A stretch of 64,000 nucleotides of DNA from Bin87 sp965116785. GTDB lineage: Bacteria > Chloroflexota > Dehalococcoidia > Lucifugimonadales > UBA3495. Where the stretch lies: positions 2,418,001 through 2,482,000 of the forward strand of contig OZ220731.1 of the NCBI GenBank assembly GCA_965116785.1. Reading direction: 5' to 3'. The position numbers and the translations under genes are program-made. Of this stretch, positions 16,721 to 25,671 are shown one piece after another (position 1 is the first letter of the stretch; each line of letters starts with the position of its first letter). The notes under the pieces are model-generated. The model did no database searches, was not told the origin of the DNA, and saw nothing but the letters and a program-made list of their open reading frames with translations.

Positions 16721-17107
16721 GTGACCACCGCTACAACCCGTGACCGCATCGTAGAACTCTTCGCCGACGCCCGACACGTCCACTCCCAGTCCATGGAGCG
16801 TCTTGACGCCGGCGACATCCGGGACGCCGCGGAGAAGGCGTGGTGCGCCACCAAGCGCGCCACAGACGCGCTCATCCTCGCCCTGACGGGAGAAGAGCCT
16901 GTAACCACGGCGAGGATTACTGACGAATTGGATGCCTTGGCAGACCGCAACGAGGAAGCCCGTACTTTTCTCGGCCGTTACTTTAGCCGTTTGGGGCAAC
17001 TCCACGGCGCCTGCTTCTACGATGCGCGGTGCAATCCTCAGACCGAGCGCCGCATAAGGGAAACCGCGGCGTACATCGACGACGCTCAGCACCTGGCTGG
17101 AACATAG
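16721..17107 (+). CDS. Small helical protein, PaREP1/HEPN-like
   Basis: A 128-residue all-helical protein starting at GTG 16721, six bases after AGGAG. The core reads RLDAGDIRDAAEKAWCATK, then RATDALILALTGEEP. This 'GD-x-AAEKAW-A-KRA' helix pair is characteristic of PaREP1-like proteins, which are distant HEPN-fold members. No Rx4-6H ribonuclease motif is apparent. It lies between the HpaB gene and an SDR gene in the same orientation and is separated from the latter by 23 bp. The role is unknown; it may be an unrelated insertion in the catabolic cluster. Confidence 0.55.
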   Translation: MTTATTRDRIVELFADARHVHSQSMERLDAGDIRDAAEKAWCATKRATDALILALTGEEPVTTARITDELDALADRNEEARTFLGRYFSRLGQLHGACFYDARCNPQTERRIRETAAYIDDAQHLAGT

Positions 17108-17130
17108 GACGAGCAGGACGCAGGTTAATC

Positions 17131-17892
17131 ATGGGTCAGATGCACGGAATGGTCGCGATTGTCACCGGCGCCAGCCGGGGCCTGGGGCGAGCCATAGCCA
17201 AAGCGTACGCGGAGGAAGGGGCCAGCGTGGTCATCTCGGCCCGCAGCCAATCCCCGACGGGTCTGGCTGGCACGCTGGAAGAAACGGCGAACGACATCAC
17301 GCAAGCCGGCGGCGACGTCCTGGCTGTGGACTGCGACGTCACCGACGAGGCCCAGGTCAACGAGATGGTCCGCCAGGCAACTGAGCGCTACGGCAGGATC
17401 GACGTGCTGTTCAACAACGCCGGAGCGATGGTGCTGGGCGAAACGATCATGGACATCGATGCCCCACGCTGGGAACAACTCATGCGGGTCAATGTCAACG
17501 GCCCCTACCTGTGCAGCCGCGCCGTGCTCCCGACCATGATGGAGCAGCGGCGGGGCAGCATCATCAACATCGGTTCCCGGATGGCCACCGACCCCAACCA
17601 GGGCGGCGGCGTCCTCTACAGCGCCAGCAAGGCGGCGGTCCACATGTTCAGCTACTGCCTGGCCGACGAGGTGCGCGACCACAACATCGCGGTCAACATC
17701 CTGAGCCCCGGCGGTCTGCGCAGCGAAGGCTCGGCTGCCATCCCGTGGACCCAGCGAGACTGGCACGAACGGGTCGACCCCAGCGCGATAGGCCCGCTGG
17801 CCGTGTACCTTGCCCTGCAGGACGCAAGCACCTTCACCGGACAGTTGGCATCTCGCTTCGATTTCGGCACAACCTGGGGGCCCGGGGTTTAG
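17131..17892 (+). CDS. SDR family oxidoreductase
   Basis: A 253-residue classical short-chain dehydrogenase. The cofactor motif TGASRGLG is near residue 12, NNAG near residue 95, catalytic Ser in INIGSRMA, and YSASK supplies Tyr and Lys. Start ATG 17131 is chosen because it gives the standard SDR N-terminus (MHGMVAIVTGAS); the ribosome site is weak. Members oxidise or reduce alcohols and ketones with NAD(P). Its place between HpaB and Rieske genes suggests work on a dihydrodiol or alcohol intermediate, which is inference. Confidence 0.83.
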   Translation: MGQMHGMVAIVTGASRGLGRAIAKAYAEEGASVVISARSQSPTGLAGTLEETANDITQAGGDVLAVDCDVTDEAQVNEMVRQATERYGRIDVLFNNAGAMVLGETIMDIDAPRWEQLMRVNVNGPYLCSRAVLPTMMEQRRGSIINIGSRMATDPNQGGGVLYSASKAAVHMFSYCLADEVRDHNIAVNILSPGGLRSEGSAAIPWTQRDWHERVDPSAIGPLAVYLALQDASTFTGQLASRFDFGTTWGPGV

Positions 17893-17983
17893 AAGCGTTT
17901 CACTTTCCCATGGGCGGCGTGGTTCCCCGAACACTGACGGATTTTCCGTCGGGTTCAGCGGTCGTTATGCGACGGGACACGTG

Positions 17984-18012
17984 TTGACAGCCCCGGCCAG
18001 GGAATCTAGGCT
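17984..18012 (+). promoter_or_regulatory. Candidate sigma-70 promoter for the Rieske oxygenase genes
   Basis: A consensus -35 TTGACA at 17984-17989 is followed, 17 bp on, by TAGGCT at 18007-18012, a weak -10. It lies 30 bp before the alpha-subunit start. The -10 match is only three of six, so the call is tentative. Confidence 0.4.
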
Positions 18013-18041
18013 TGCCACACCTTCGACGCAACGCTGAGGAT

Positions 18042-19376
18042 ATGGGTGAACTTATGGAGATCAAAGACCTGATTATCGACGACCGGCAGCGCGGCATTTT
18101 CAGGGTCCACCGGTCATCCATGACCTCCGATGATCTGTTCCAGCGGGAACGGGAGCTTATTTTCAGCCGTTGCTGGATCTATCTCGGGCACGAGTCCGAG
18201 GTGGAAAATCCCGGAGACTACCGGCGCCGCACGGTTGCCGGCCGGCCCCTTTTCTTCGCCCGCGGGCGGGACGGTCAGGTGCGCGTGTTCCTCAATTCCT
18301 GTCCGCACCGGGGCGCCCTGATCTGCCGGCGCGACTCGGGCAACACCGACGTGCTACAGTGCTTCTATCATGCCTGGTCCTTCAACACCAACGGCGAACT
18401 CATCGGCGTCCCTGACCAAGAAGCCTACGGGCCCAACTTCGACCGGGATGAACTTGGCCTGAAGGAACCGCCACGCGTTGACAGCTATCGCGGCTTCTAC
18501 TTCGTGAGCTTCAATCCCTACGGGGAAGATTTAGTCACCTATCTGGCAGGAGCCCGAGAGTACCTCGACCTGATCATGGACCAGTCCGAGGAAGGGATGC
18601 GGATGGTCGCCGGCTCCAACAAGTACACCATGAAGGCCAACTGGAAGCTCCTGGTGGAAAACAGCCTCGACGGCTACCACCTCGTACCCACGCACCAGAC
18701 CTACCTGGACTACATCAGCGGCCTGGGCTCCGACGACAGCGGCCAGACCGCGTCCTCCCGCATCGTCGGCAAGGCGAGAGCCCTGGGCAACGGCCACTGC
18801 GTCATCGAGTCGCCGGTGCGCAACGGCCGACCCATCGCCCACTGGCACCCGCTGTTTGGCGAGGAGGCCCGGGAACCCATCGCACAGGTCCGCCAGCGCC
18901 TGGTGGAAAAGTACGGCGAAGAGCGCACCTTCCGAATGGCCGATACCTCGCGCAATCTGATCATCTATCCCAACCTGGTGATCAACGACATCATGGCGAT
19001 CACCGTCCGGTACTTCGAGCCCCTGGCCCCCGACAACATGGAGGTCACCGCCTGGCACCTCGTGCCGAGGGAGGAGTCAGAGTCGATGCTGGCCACCCGG
19101 CTGGACAGCTTCCTGACCTTCCTGGGCCCCGGCGGCTTCGCCACCCCCGACGACGTGGAGGCCCTGGAGTCCTGCCAGATCGGGTTCCGCGCCACCGAAA
19201 CCGAGTGGTCCGACATCTCCCGCGGCATGCTCCGACCCGCCAAGTCCACCGACGAACTCCAGATGCGCGGGTTCTGGCGACAGTGGCACGCCAACATGCA
19301 GGGCCTGACCCACACCAACGTGCAGGACGCGCCGGTCGAGGAAGCGGAGGCCGCCCTGGCCCTGGCCGACGACTGA
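18042..19376 (+). CDS. Rieske non-heme iron oxygenase, large (alpha) subunit
   Basis: A 444-residue aromatic ring-hydroxylating dioxygenase subunit. The Rieske [2Fe-2S] site is CPHRGALI near residue 89 and CFYHAW near residue 109, i.e. C-x-H...C-x2-H. The mononuclear iron site is in NSLDGYHLVPTH near residue 205 with two His. The DGYH Asp is the residue that links the two centres in adjacent subunits. The C-terminal catalytic domain extends to ~430. Start is either ATG 18042 or 18054; both are in frame and neither has an ideal ribosome site. The beta subunit follows 21 bp downstream. No ferredoxin or reductase is encoded nearby, so electron transfer must come from elsewhere. Confidence 0.9.
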   Translation: MGELMEIKDLIIDDRQRGIFRVHRSSMTSDDLFQRERELIFSRCWIYLGHESEVENPGDYRRRTVAGRPLFFARGRDGQVRVFLNSCPHRGALICRRDSGNTDVLQCFYHAWSFNTNGELIGVPDQEAYGPNFDRDELGLKEPPRVDSYRGFYFVSFNPYGEDLVTYLAGAREYLDLIMDQSEEGMRMVAGSNKYTMKANWKLLVENSLDGYHLVPTHQTYLDYISGLGSDDSGQTASSRIVGKARALGNGHCVIESPVRNGRPIAHWHPLFGEEAREPIAQVRQRLVEKYGEERTFRMADTSRNLIIYPNLVINDIMAITVRYFEPLAPDNMEVTAWHLVPREESESMLATRLDSFLTFLGPGGFATPDDVEALESCQIGFRATETEWSDISRGMLRPAKSTDELQMRGFWRQWHANMQGLTHTNVQDAPVEEAEAALALADD

Positions 19377-19397
19377 CCATCGCCCATCAGGTGAACC

Positions 19398-19892
19398 ATG
19401 ACCACCGTGAACCAACCCACTCTGCGCGAACAGGTGGAGGACTTTCTGTTCCGGGAAGCCGCGCTCCTGGATGATTGGCGACTGGACGACTGGGTCGACC
19501 TGTTCACCGAGGATGCCCGCTACATCGTTCCCACCACCGACCTGCCGGACGGCGACCCCAAGCGCGACCTGGTCTTCATCGACGATGACATCACCCGCCT
19601 GCGCGCCCGGGCGGTGCGGTTGAACAGCCGCCATGCCCACCGCGAGTATCCGTGGTCGCGCACTCGCCGGTTCATTTCCAACGTGCGCGTCAAAGAAACC
19701 GACGACGGCGAACTCTTGGTCAACTCCAATGTCCTGGTTTACCGGTTCCGTGCTGGCGAGGGCGCGCCCTATGTCGGCAGCGTCGACTATACCCTGCGAC
19801 GCGAGGGCGGGGATTTGAAGATAGCCTACCGCCGGGCCGTCCTGGATCTTGAAGCCCTATCCTGGCACGGCGCGGTCAGCATAATTTTCTGA
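19398..19892 (+). CDS. Aromatic ring-hydroxylating dioxygenase, small (beta) subunit
   Basis: A 164-residue NTF2-fold subunit. It has VEDFLFREAALLDDWRLDDW, LFTEDARYIVP, then a typical RxxRLNSRHAHREYPWSRTR stretch, FISNVRV and the YRRAVLDLEAL tail. It follows the alpha subunit by 21 bp and is surely co-transcribed; a short AGGTGA lies just before ATG 19398. Together they form an alpha3beta3-type oxygenase. The beta subunit is structural in most members. Confidence 0.88.
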   Translation: MTTVNQPTLREQVEDFLFREAALLDDWRLDDWVDLFTEDARYIVPTTDLPDGDPKRDLVFIDDDITRLRARAVRLNSRHAHREYPWSRTRRFISNVRVKETDDGELLVNSNVLVYRFRAGEGAPYVGSVDYTLRREGGDLKIAYRRAVLDLEALSWHGAVSIIF

Positions 19893-19924
19893 ATGGCCAA
19901 GGCTTGTTGACTACGCGAAATGTC

Positions 19925-20025
19925 TCGTCGTTCCTGCGAAAGCAGGAACCCACAGCGCGCCATTCGCAGCAACGTTGGCCGAAGTTCGGGGTCTCTGGAT
20001 TCCCGCTTTCGCGGGAATGACGAGG
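19925..20025. repeat. Dispersed palindromic repeat, second family (copy 1)
   Basis: It begins TCGTCGTTCCTGCGAAAGCA and ends with a TTCCCGCTTTCGCGGGAATG hairpin and ACGAGG, giving a unit with inverted ends and a strong terminal stem. A diverged copy is at 39776-39909. It fills the 175 bp gap between the beta subunit and the next SDR gene and could terminate or attenuate transcription. Confidence 0.75.
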
Positions 20026-20067
20026 GTCAGGACTTTCAAATGCGATTGCCCTGGTAGAGGTTGACGT

Positions 20068-20889
20068 TTGAAGCTTGAAGGCAAAACGGCGCTGGTGACC
20101 GGCACCAGCCCCAACATCATGGGCGGCATCGCCGAGGAGTTGGCCCGGGAGGGCGCGAACCTGGTCTGCGTCGACATCCGCGAGGAGATGGCCCGGAAAT
20201 GCGCCGCGGCCATAGCTGCCGAGGGCCACGATGCCATCGGCGTAGCCTGCGACGTCACCGACGAGGAGCAGGCGCTCGGCGCCATCGCCCAAGCCACGGA
20301 GCGGTTCGGCGGAGTGGATATCCTGGTGAACGGCGCAGCCCAGTTCAACTTCAAGGGCGTGCTGAACATGCCGCTGGACGAGTGGCGACGCCAGACCGAC
20401 ATCATCCTGACCGGCGCGTTCCTCTTCACCAAGCATGTGGCCCATCAGATGATTGAACAGGAACGGAAGGGCAACATCATCAACATCATCTCGACCGCCG
20501 GACACCAGGGCGAGCCGGGCAACGTGGGCTACGGGACCGCCAAGGGCGGCATGCTCAACTTCACCCGGTCGGTGGCCATGGAGTTGTCGGCGTACGGCAT
20601 CCGGGTAAACAGCCTGACGCCTACCGCGACGGACCAGTCCGAGGGACGCGAGCGAGCCGCAAGATGGGGTGTGGACTGGCCCGGGCCGCGTATGGGACAG
20701 CGCGCGGCCGGGTTGTTGCCGGACGCCAGCAGAGGGGCGCCTTTGCTCAAACTCCCCGGCCCGTCCCACTACGGCAAGGCGGCGGTGTTCCTGGCGTCCG
20801 ACGACGCTGAAATGATCACCGGGTTCGACCTGCGCGTCGACGCCGGGGCAGTCTCCCGCTACTGGATCTGGTCGCCGGGGGACGCCTAG
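20068..20889 (+). CDS. SDR family oxidoreductase
   Basis: A 273-residue short-chain dehydrogenase starting at TTG 20068 (MKLEGKTALVTG), with AGAGG upstream; no ATG is available at the expected N-terminus. The cofactor motif is atypical, TGTSPNIMGGIAEE, with the usual third glycine shifted. Other motifs are VDILVNGAAQ, catalytic Ser in NIISTAG and YGTAK with Tyr and Lys. An unusually long loop before the C-terminus (residues ~195-235) may form the substrate pocket. It closes the plus-strand oxygenase cluster and probably acts on its products. Confidence 0.82.
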   Translation: MKLEGKTALVTGTSPNIMGGIAEELAREGANLVCVDIREEMARKCAAAIAAEGHDAIGVACDVTDEEQALGAIAQATERFGGVDILVNGAAQFNFKGVLNMPLDEWRRQTDIILTGAFLFTKHVAHQMIEQERKGNIINIISTAGHQGEPGNVGYGTAKGGMLNFTRSVAMELSAYGIRVNSLTPTATDQSEGRERAARWGVDWPGPRMGQRAAGLLPDASRGAPLLKLPGPSHYGKAAVFLASDDAEMITGFDLRVDAGAVSRYWIWSPGDA

Positions 20890-20975
20890 TCTCGATACGC
20901 CCATCACGCCGGGCGGGCGTTGCGGGCAGAATCGACCGCCCATCGTCTGGCGCGTTCTCGCTGATTGCCTTTGCG

Positions 20976-22958
20976 TCAGGTGGCTTTGAGAGCCACCAGC
21001 GTCCGGTCCACATCCTCAGCTTCTAGGGACAGGCGCTCCCACTCATCCCACAGCGACTGCTCCTCCTCCTTGAGGATCTGATACCGCTGACCCGTGCTTT
21101 CCATCTGGGTCCGGTCCGCAAATTGCTCGGGGTCGGCGAACATGGCCTCCAACTCTGAGGTGACGGCCTCGCGCTCGGTGATCGCGGCGCCGATCTCGTC
21201 GATTCGGCTGGCCAGCTGGCGGGCTTTCCTGCTCAGCGCTCGTTCCTCTTCTTCCCTGGCGCTCAGGGGCCGGCGCGACCTTCCCCGGGTTGCAGCCTTT
21301 TCCGTGGCGGCATGTGCCGTGTCGTCGGCCACCGGGGAGGCGGGCTTCGCTTCGGCTTCCTGCTGCTTGCGGTACAGATAGCCGTCGTAGTCACCGGGAA
21401 AAACCCGGGGCAACCCGCCGTCGATCTCGATTATCTTGTTGGCGACCTGCCGGATCAGGGTGCGGTCGTGGGTCACCAGGCAGATGGAACCCTGGTAGTC
21501 GCCCAGAGCGTCGGCCAGGATCTCGCGGGACGCGATGTCCAGGTGGTTGGTCGGCTCGTCCATCAGCAGGAAGTTGCTCGGTTGCAGGAGCAGCTTGGCC
21601 AGTGCGACCCTGGCTTTTTCGCCGCCGGAAAGCACGGAGATCGGTTTCAGGATGTCGTCGCCGCTGAACAAAAAGCCGCCCAGGGTGGTGCGCAGGTTCT
21701 GCTCTGATTCGGACGGCGCGGCCTCCTGCAATTCCTCGAAGGCAGTATTGCCAGGGTGCAGCAGGTCGAGGACGTGCTGCGCGTAGTAAGCGGTGATCAC
21801 GTTATGGCCGAGTCTGCGCTCCCCCTGGTCTATGGGCAGAACCCCGGCCAAAATCTTCAGCAACGTCGACTTGCCCGCCCCGTTTGGCCCGACCAGCGCA
21901 ACGCGGTCCCCGCGCTCCAACGTCAGGTTCAAACCGCGATACACCACGTTGTCGCCGTAGGCCTTGCCCACTTCGCCCAGCCGGATGATGTCGGAGCCGC
22001 TGCGCGGAGGTTCCGGGAACGAATAGTTGACCTTGCGCGTCGCCCGAGGCAGCTCGATGATCTCTATCCGTTCCAGCTGTTTCAGGCGACTCTGCACCTG
22101 CCGCGCCTTGGTTGCCTTGTACCGGAACCGCTCGACGAACCGCATCTGCCTCTGGATCTCACGCTCCTGCCGGGCAGCGGCGGCCTGCTTGACTTCCAGA
22201 GCGCGCTCCCGGGCGACCAGGTAGTCATCGTAGTTGCCCCGATGGTGAACCACCTCGCCAGGCTCGATGGCAAGAATCCGGTTAGCAACCTGGTTCAAAA
22301 AGGCGCGGTCGTGGGACGTAATGACCACGCCGCCGGGGAAACCCGACAGGTATTTCTCGAACCACAGGTTGGCTTCGAGGTCCAAGTGGTTCGTCGGCTC
22401 GTCCAGCAGCAGGACATCCGGGTTTCGGAACAGCAGGCGAGCCAACTCAGCCCGCATGATCCAGCCGCCGCTGAACTCCCGCATGTCACGGGCGAAGTCT
22501 GTTTCCTTGAACCCAAGGCCGGACAGGATCGCCTTGGCCTCATGATCGCGGTCGGCTCCGCCGGCGGCTTCCAACTCCGCGTCGAGTTGTGAGAGCAGGT
22601 CCATCAAATCGCGCTGGTGCGCCGGATCGGCAGTGGACGACAGAGTTTCCCGTGCCGTTGCGATCCGTGCGGACAGCGCGACCACCTCCGAATTTGCGTT
22701 CAGCACCTCTTCAAGCAGCGACCGGCCGGCGAATGAGCCCGGCTCCTGCTTGAGGTAACCCACCGACGTGCTGCGGCGCCCGGAAATCGAGCCGGAGTCC
22801 GGCAGCGTGTCGCCGGAGAGGATGTCGAGGAGCGTCGTCTTGCCCGAACCGTTGGCCCCGATGAGCGCGATGCGGTCGCCGGCCGCCATCGAAACGTTGA
22901 GCCCGCGGAACAGGGTCCGTTCCGAATAGGCTTTGCTAATGTCGGATGCGACGAGCAT
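20976..22958 (-). CDS. ABC-F family ATPase
   Basis: A 660-residue soluble protein with two ABC domains and no membrane segments. Domain 1 (~1-250) has Walker A GANGSGKTTL, signature FSGGWIMR and Walker B VLLLDEPTNHLDL. Domain 2 (~320-540) has GPNGAGKSTL, LSGGEKARVA and FLLMDEPTNHLDI. A charged linker (PtIM region) joins them, and the C-terminal ~100 residues are a coiled coil, as in Uup/YheS-like members. ABC-F proteins act on the ribosome in translation control or antibiotic protection, not transport. No ribosome site better than a weak GTCATC is seen before ATG 22958. Confidence 0.9.
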   Translation of the reverse strand: MLVASDISKAYSERTLFRGLNVSMAAGDRIALIGANGSGKTTLLDILSGDTLPDSGSISGRRSTSVGYLKQEPGSFAGRSLLEEVLNANSEVVALSARIATARETLSSTADPAHQRDLMDLLSQLDAELEAAGGADRDHEAKAILSGLGFKETDFARDMREFSGGWIMRAELARLLFRNPDVLLLDEPTNHLDLEANLWFEKYLSGFPGGVVITSHDRAFLNQVANRILAIEPGEVVHHRGNYDDYLVARERALEVKQAAAARQEREIQRQMRFVERFRYKATKARQVQSRLKQLERIEIIELPRATRKVNYSFPEPPRSGSDIIRLGEVGKAYGDNVVYRGLNLTLERGDRVALVGPNGAGKSTLLKILAGVLPIDQGERRLGHNVITAYYAQHVLDLLHPGNTAFEELQEAAPSESEQNLRTTLGGFLFSGDDILKPISVLSGGEKARVALAKLLLQPSNFLLMDEPTNHLDIASREILADALGDYQGSICLVTHDRTLIRQVANKIIEIDGGLPRVFPGDYDGYLYRKQQEAEAKPASPVADDTAHAATEKAATRGRSRRPLSAREEEERALSRKARQLASRIDEIGAAITEREAVTSELEAMFADPEQFADRTQMESTGQRYQILKEEEQSLWDEWERLSLEAEDVDRTLVALKAT

Positions 22959-23043
22959 AAGTAGATGACAACGGCAGCTCCGGTCCTGAACTGCCCACTG
23001 GAATCAGCAGGTACAGGCCGTGAGCGCCCGACACACCCAAAGC

Positions 23044-23070
23044 GCGCCCACCACCGGCGGTGGTGGGCGC
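23044..23070 (-). terminator. Hairpin terminator after dodecin
   Basis: A perfect 12 bp stem (GCGCCCACCACC paired with GGTGGTGGGCGC) with a 3-base loop, 29 bp past the dodecin stop on the minus strand. The downstream tract is GCTTTGGG, with few T residues, so efficiency is uncertain. Confidence 0.65.
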
Positions 23071-23098
23071 TCTATCCAAAAAGGCAAGATCGGCCGAT

Positions 23099-23332
23099 CT
23101 AGTCTTCGCGGATGTCTTCACCGCCGTCAACACGGAACCCAACGCCCACCTTGACCTGGTACCAGTTGGCCCGTCCATCAGCGATGGTGCCACGGATCTC
23201 CCGCACCTCGAACCAGTCCAGGTTGCGAATCGTCTGGGCCGCTCGCGCGATCGCGCCGTCCACGGCTTCCTGCAGATTTGCGCTGGAGGATCCCACCAGC
23301 TCGACTACCTTGTAAGTGCTGCCAACTGCCAT
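23099..23332 (-). CDS. Dodecin family protein
   Basis: A 77-residue protein that matches dodecin from end to end: MAVGSTYKVVELVGSSS, then ANLQEAVDGAIARAAQTIRN, LDWFEVREIRG and the YQVKVGVGFRVD strand. Dodecins form dodecameric spheres that bind riboflavin, FMN or CoA and act as flavin buffers. Start ATG 23332 follows GGAGTG. A flavin store suits a region rich in flavin monooxygenases, although it is common in bacteria. A strong hairpin follows its stop. Confidence 0.9.
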   Translation of the reverse strand: MAVGSTYKVVELVGSSSANLQEAVDGAIARAAQTIRNLDWFEVREIRGTIADGRANWYQVKVGVGFRVDGGEDIRED

Positions 23333-23582
23333 TTCTCACTCCGTTATGTTTGGGGGTATCTTTTGCTTTCGCGCCTTCACTAACAGCGCCAAAGTATAAT
23401 ATTCCCCGCGACCTGATTGAGCAACCGCGAGCACGGTCAGTTTTCGCCCTGATTACCCCGGCTATCGCGCCCACACCGGCTGGATACCGGACTGTTTCCA
23501 TCACCAAATCTGGCTTCGACCACCGATGCGCACGACGTTCACAAACAACGCCCAGACGCTCCAGACAAAGGTCAACCCGGCC

Positions 23583-24728
23583 ATGCAACGCAGCGAAACT
23601 CGCATCCTCACCACCCACACGGGCAGCCTGCCCCGGCCCGAAGGCCTGGTGGAGATGCTCGGCTCCGTGTCCCGAGGCGAACCGGCGGACGAGGAGGCCC
23701 TGTACGCCGCTTCCCGCGACGCCACCAACGGAGTGGTCGCGGCGCAGATGGACGCCGGAGTCGACATCATCAACAACGGCGAGCAGTCCCGGGTCAGCTT
23801 CTCCACCTACGTCACCCAGCGAATGTCCGGCTTCGGCGGCTCCTGGACCCGTCGCGGCCACCGGGACCAGAACGAGTTCCCCGGGTTGGCCCGACCTCGC
23901 GTGGTGCAGCTGATGCGCGACGTGCCCACCTGCGTGGGCCCGCTGTCCTATGAGCGATTGGACCTGGTCGAACGGGAATGCCGGGAGTTTCTCGATGCGG
24001 TGGATTCCGCCGACGGCCGGCCTGAAGGGTTGTTCATGACCGCCGCGTCGCCCGGCATCGTGGCCCTGACGCTGGCCAATCGCTATTACGACAGCCACGA
24101 GGATTACGTGTTCGCGCTGGCGGAAGAACTGCGCAAGGAATACGAGACAATCATCGCCAACGGCCTTGCCCTGCAGTTGGACTGTCCCGACCTGGCCATG
24201 GAGCGGCACATCTCCTACCAGGACGAACCTCTTTCGGCGTTCCGGGACGTGGTGGCCCTGCACATCCGCGCCATCAACCACGCCCTGGTCAACATCCCCC
24301 GGGACCGGGTGCGGCTGCACGTCTGCTGGGGCAACAGCGAGGGTCCGCACCAATACGATGTGCCGCTTGAGGACATCGTCGACCTGCTCTACGCGGCCAA
24401 CGTCGGCGCGTTGGTGATGGAGATGGCCAACCCGCGCCACGCCCACGAGCATCGCGTGTACCGCGACCTCCCGCTCCCTGAAGGGATGCTGCTCGTCGCC
24501 GGCGTCATCGACACCAAGACCAACTACGTTGAGCATCCCCGCCTGGTGGCCGACCGGCTACACCAGGCCGTGGCCGCCGCGGGTGGCGACCCCACGCGGG
24601 TGCTCGCGGGAACCGACTGCGGTTTCGACACCTCCGCCGGCTCCAACCGCGTGGAGGCCGGTATCGTCTGGCTCAAGCTGCGCGCCATGCGTGAGGGCGC
24701 GGACATCGCCAGCCGGGAACTGTTCTGA
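23583..24728 (+). CDS. MetE-like cobalamin-independent methionine synthase family protein
   Basis: A 381-residue TIM barrel equivalent to the C-terminal catalytic domain of MetE. It starts MQRSETRILTTHTGSLPRP; the upstream ATG at 23526 adds a leader lacking in relatives. Zinc/thiol ligands are present in LHVCWGNSEGPH (His, Cys) and AGTDCGFDT (Cys), and VMEMANPRHAHEH is a further family segment. Such single-domain paralogues are abundant in Chloroflexota and are thought to transfer methyl groups or act on thiol compounds rather than make methionine. A TATAAT at 23395-23400 could be its -10 element, with a poor -35. The next gene follows after 76 bp. Confidence 0.75.
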   Translation: MQRSETRILTTHTGSLPRPEGLVEMLGSVSRGEPADEEALYAASRDATNGVVAAQMDAGVDIINNGEQSRVSFSTYVTQRMSGFGGSWTRRGHRDQNEFPGLARPRVVQLMRDVPTCVGPLSYERLDLVERECREFLDAVDSADGRPEGLFMTAASPGIVALTLANRYYDSHEDYVFALAEELRKEYETIIANGLALQLDCPDLAMERHISYQDEPLSAFRDVVALHIRAINHALVNIPRDRVRLHVCWGNSEGPHQYDVPLEDIVDLLYAANVGALVMEMANPRHAHEHRVYRDLPLPEGMLLVAGVIDTKTNYVEHPRLVADRLHQAVAAAGGDPTRVLAGTDCGFDTSAGSNRVEAGIVWLKLRAMREGADIASRELF

Positions 24729-24804
24729 TGTGCCTCATCCCACTGCGCCCATGCCGTAGAATGGCCGCAACTCGCCTCGCCCCACCTCCTCAGGAGCAGC
24801 ATCC

Positions 24805-25629
24805 ATGATCATCGACACGCACACTCACGTGGTCAGCAGCGACAGGAACGCTCACCCCCTCCATCCCGACGCCACCGGCTGGTCCCTCGAGGTCAGCAAC
24901 AACGTTGAGGACCTGATCCGGGAGATGGACTCCGCCGGCGTGGAATGCGCCACCCTGGTCCAGCCCAACGGCACCTACGGCCTGGACAATTCCTACCAAT
25001 GCGACAGCGCCCTGCAGTACGCTCCGCGCACCGTTGCCGTCGGCATCCTCGACCCGGCCGCTGATGACGCCGCCGACAAGCTCTCATACTGGACCAACGA
25101 GCGCGGCATGTGGGGCGTCCGCCTCCAGAGCCAGGCCGAGCCCGACGACCCGCGTTGCGACGCCCTGTGGAACCGCGCCGAGTCCCTGGGCATCCCCATC
25201 TCCATCGGCGGCGGCGGAACGGCCGACCGGGTCAATCGGATGCGCAACATCGGCGCGCGGCACCCCAACGTCCGCTTCGCGCCCGACCACTTCGCCGGCT
25301 GGAGCAACTCCGCCGACAAGGCTGGCATGACCGTTGCGTTGGAGGAGTTAGCCCAATTGCCCAACGCCCACCTGCGTTATTCCAGCACCAGCCTCGGCCC
25401 CTACGCCGACCTGTCCGACGACGAAAAGGACCTGTTCCGCCGCGTCATCGAAGCGTTCACGCCGCGCCGCATGATGTGGGGTTCCAACTTCCCGTCATCC
25501 CGCGCCGGCGGCTTCATTGGTCAGGTTGAGCTGGGCAAGACCGCCCTGCCCTGGCTGTCCGCCGAAGACCTCGACTGGATGATGGGCGGGGCCGCTGCCA
25601 CCTTCTGGCCCATGCTGCAGGCGCCGTAG
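24805..25629 (+). CDS. Amidohydrolase family protein
   Basis: A 274-residue TIM-barrel amidohydrolase-2 protein. It starts MIIDTHTHVVSSD, with the HxH metal ligands at residues 6 and 8, immediately after AGGAGC. Later ligands are His in FAPDHFAGW near residue 158 and Asp/Asn around MMWGSNFPSS near residue 230. The family includes decarboxylases and lactone hydrolases. It follows the MetE-like gene and precedes the sulfite-oxidase-like gene by 42 bp, so these three may be one operon. Confidence 0.83.
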   Translation: MIIDTHTHVVSSDRNAHPLHPDATGWSLEVSNNVEDLIREMDSAGVECATLVQPNGTYGLDNSYQCDSALQYAPRTVAVGILDPAADDAADKLSYWTNERGMWGVRLQSQAEPDDPRCDALWNRAESLGIPISIGGGGTADRVNRMRNIGARHPNVRFAPDHFAGWSNSADKAGMTVALEELAQLPNAHLRYSSTSLGPYADLSDDEKDLFRRVIEAFTPRRMMWGSNFPSSRAGGFIGQVELGKTALPWLSAEDLDWMMGGAAATFWPMLQAP

Positions 25630-25671
25630 GCAACTCCGGGTTCCATGCGGGCTCCGCATCGGGGGCCGGAT

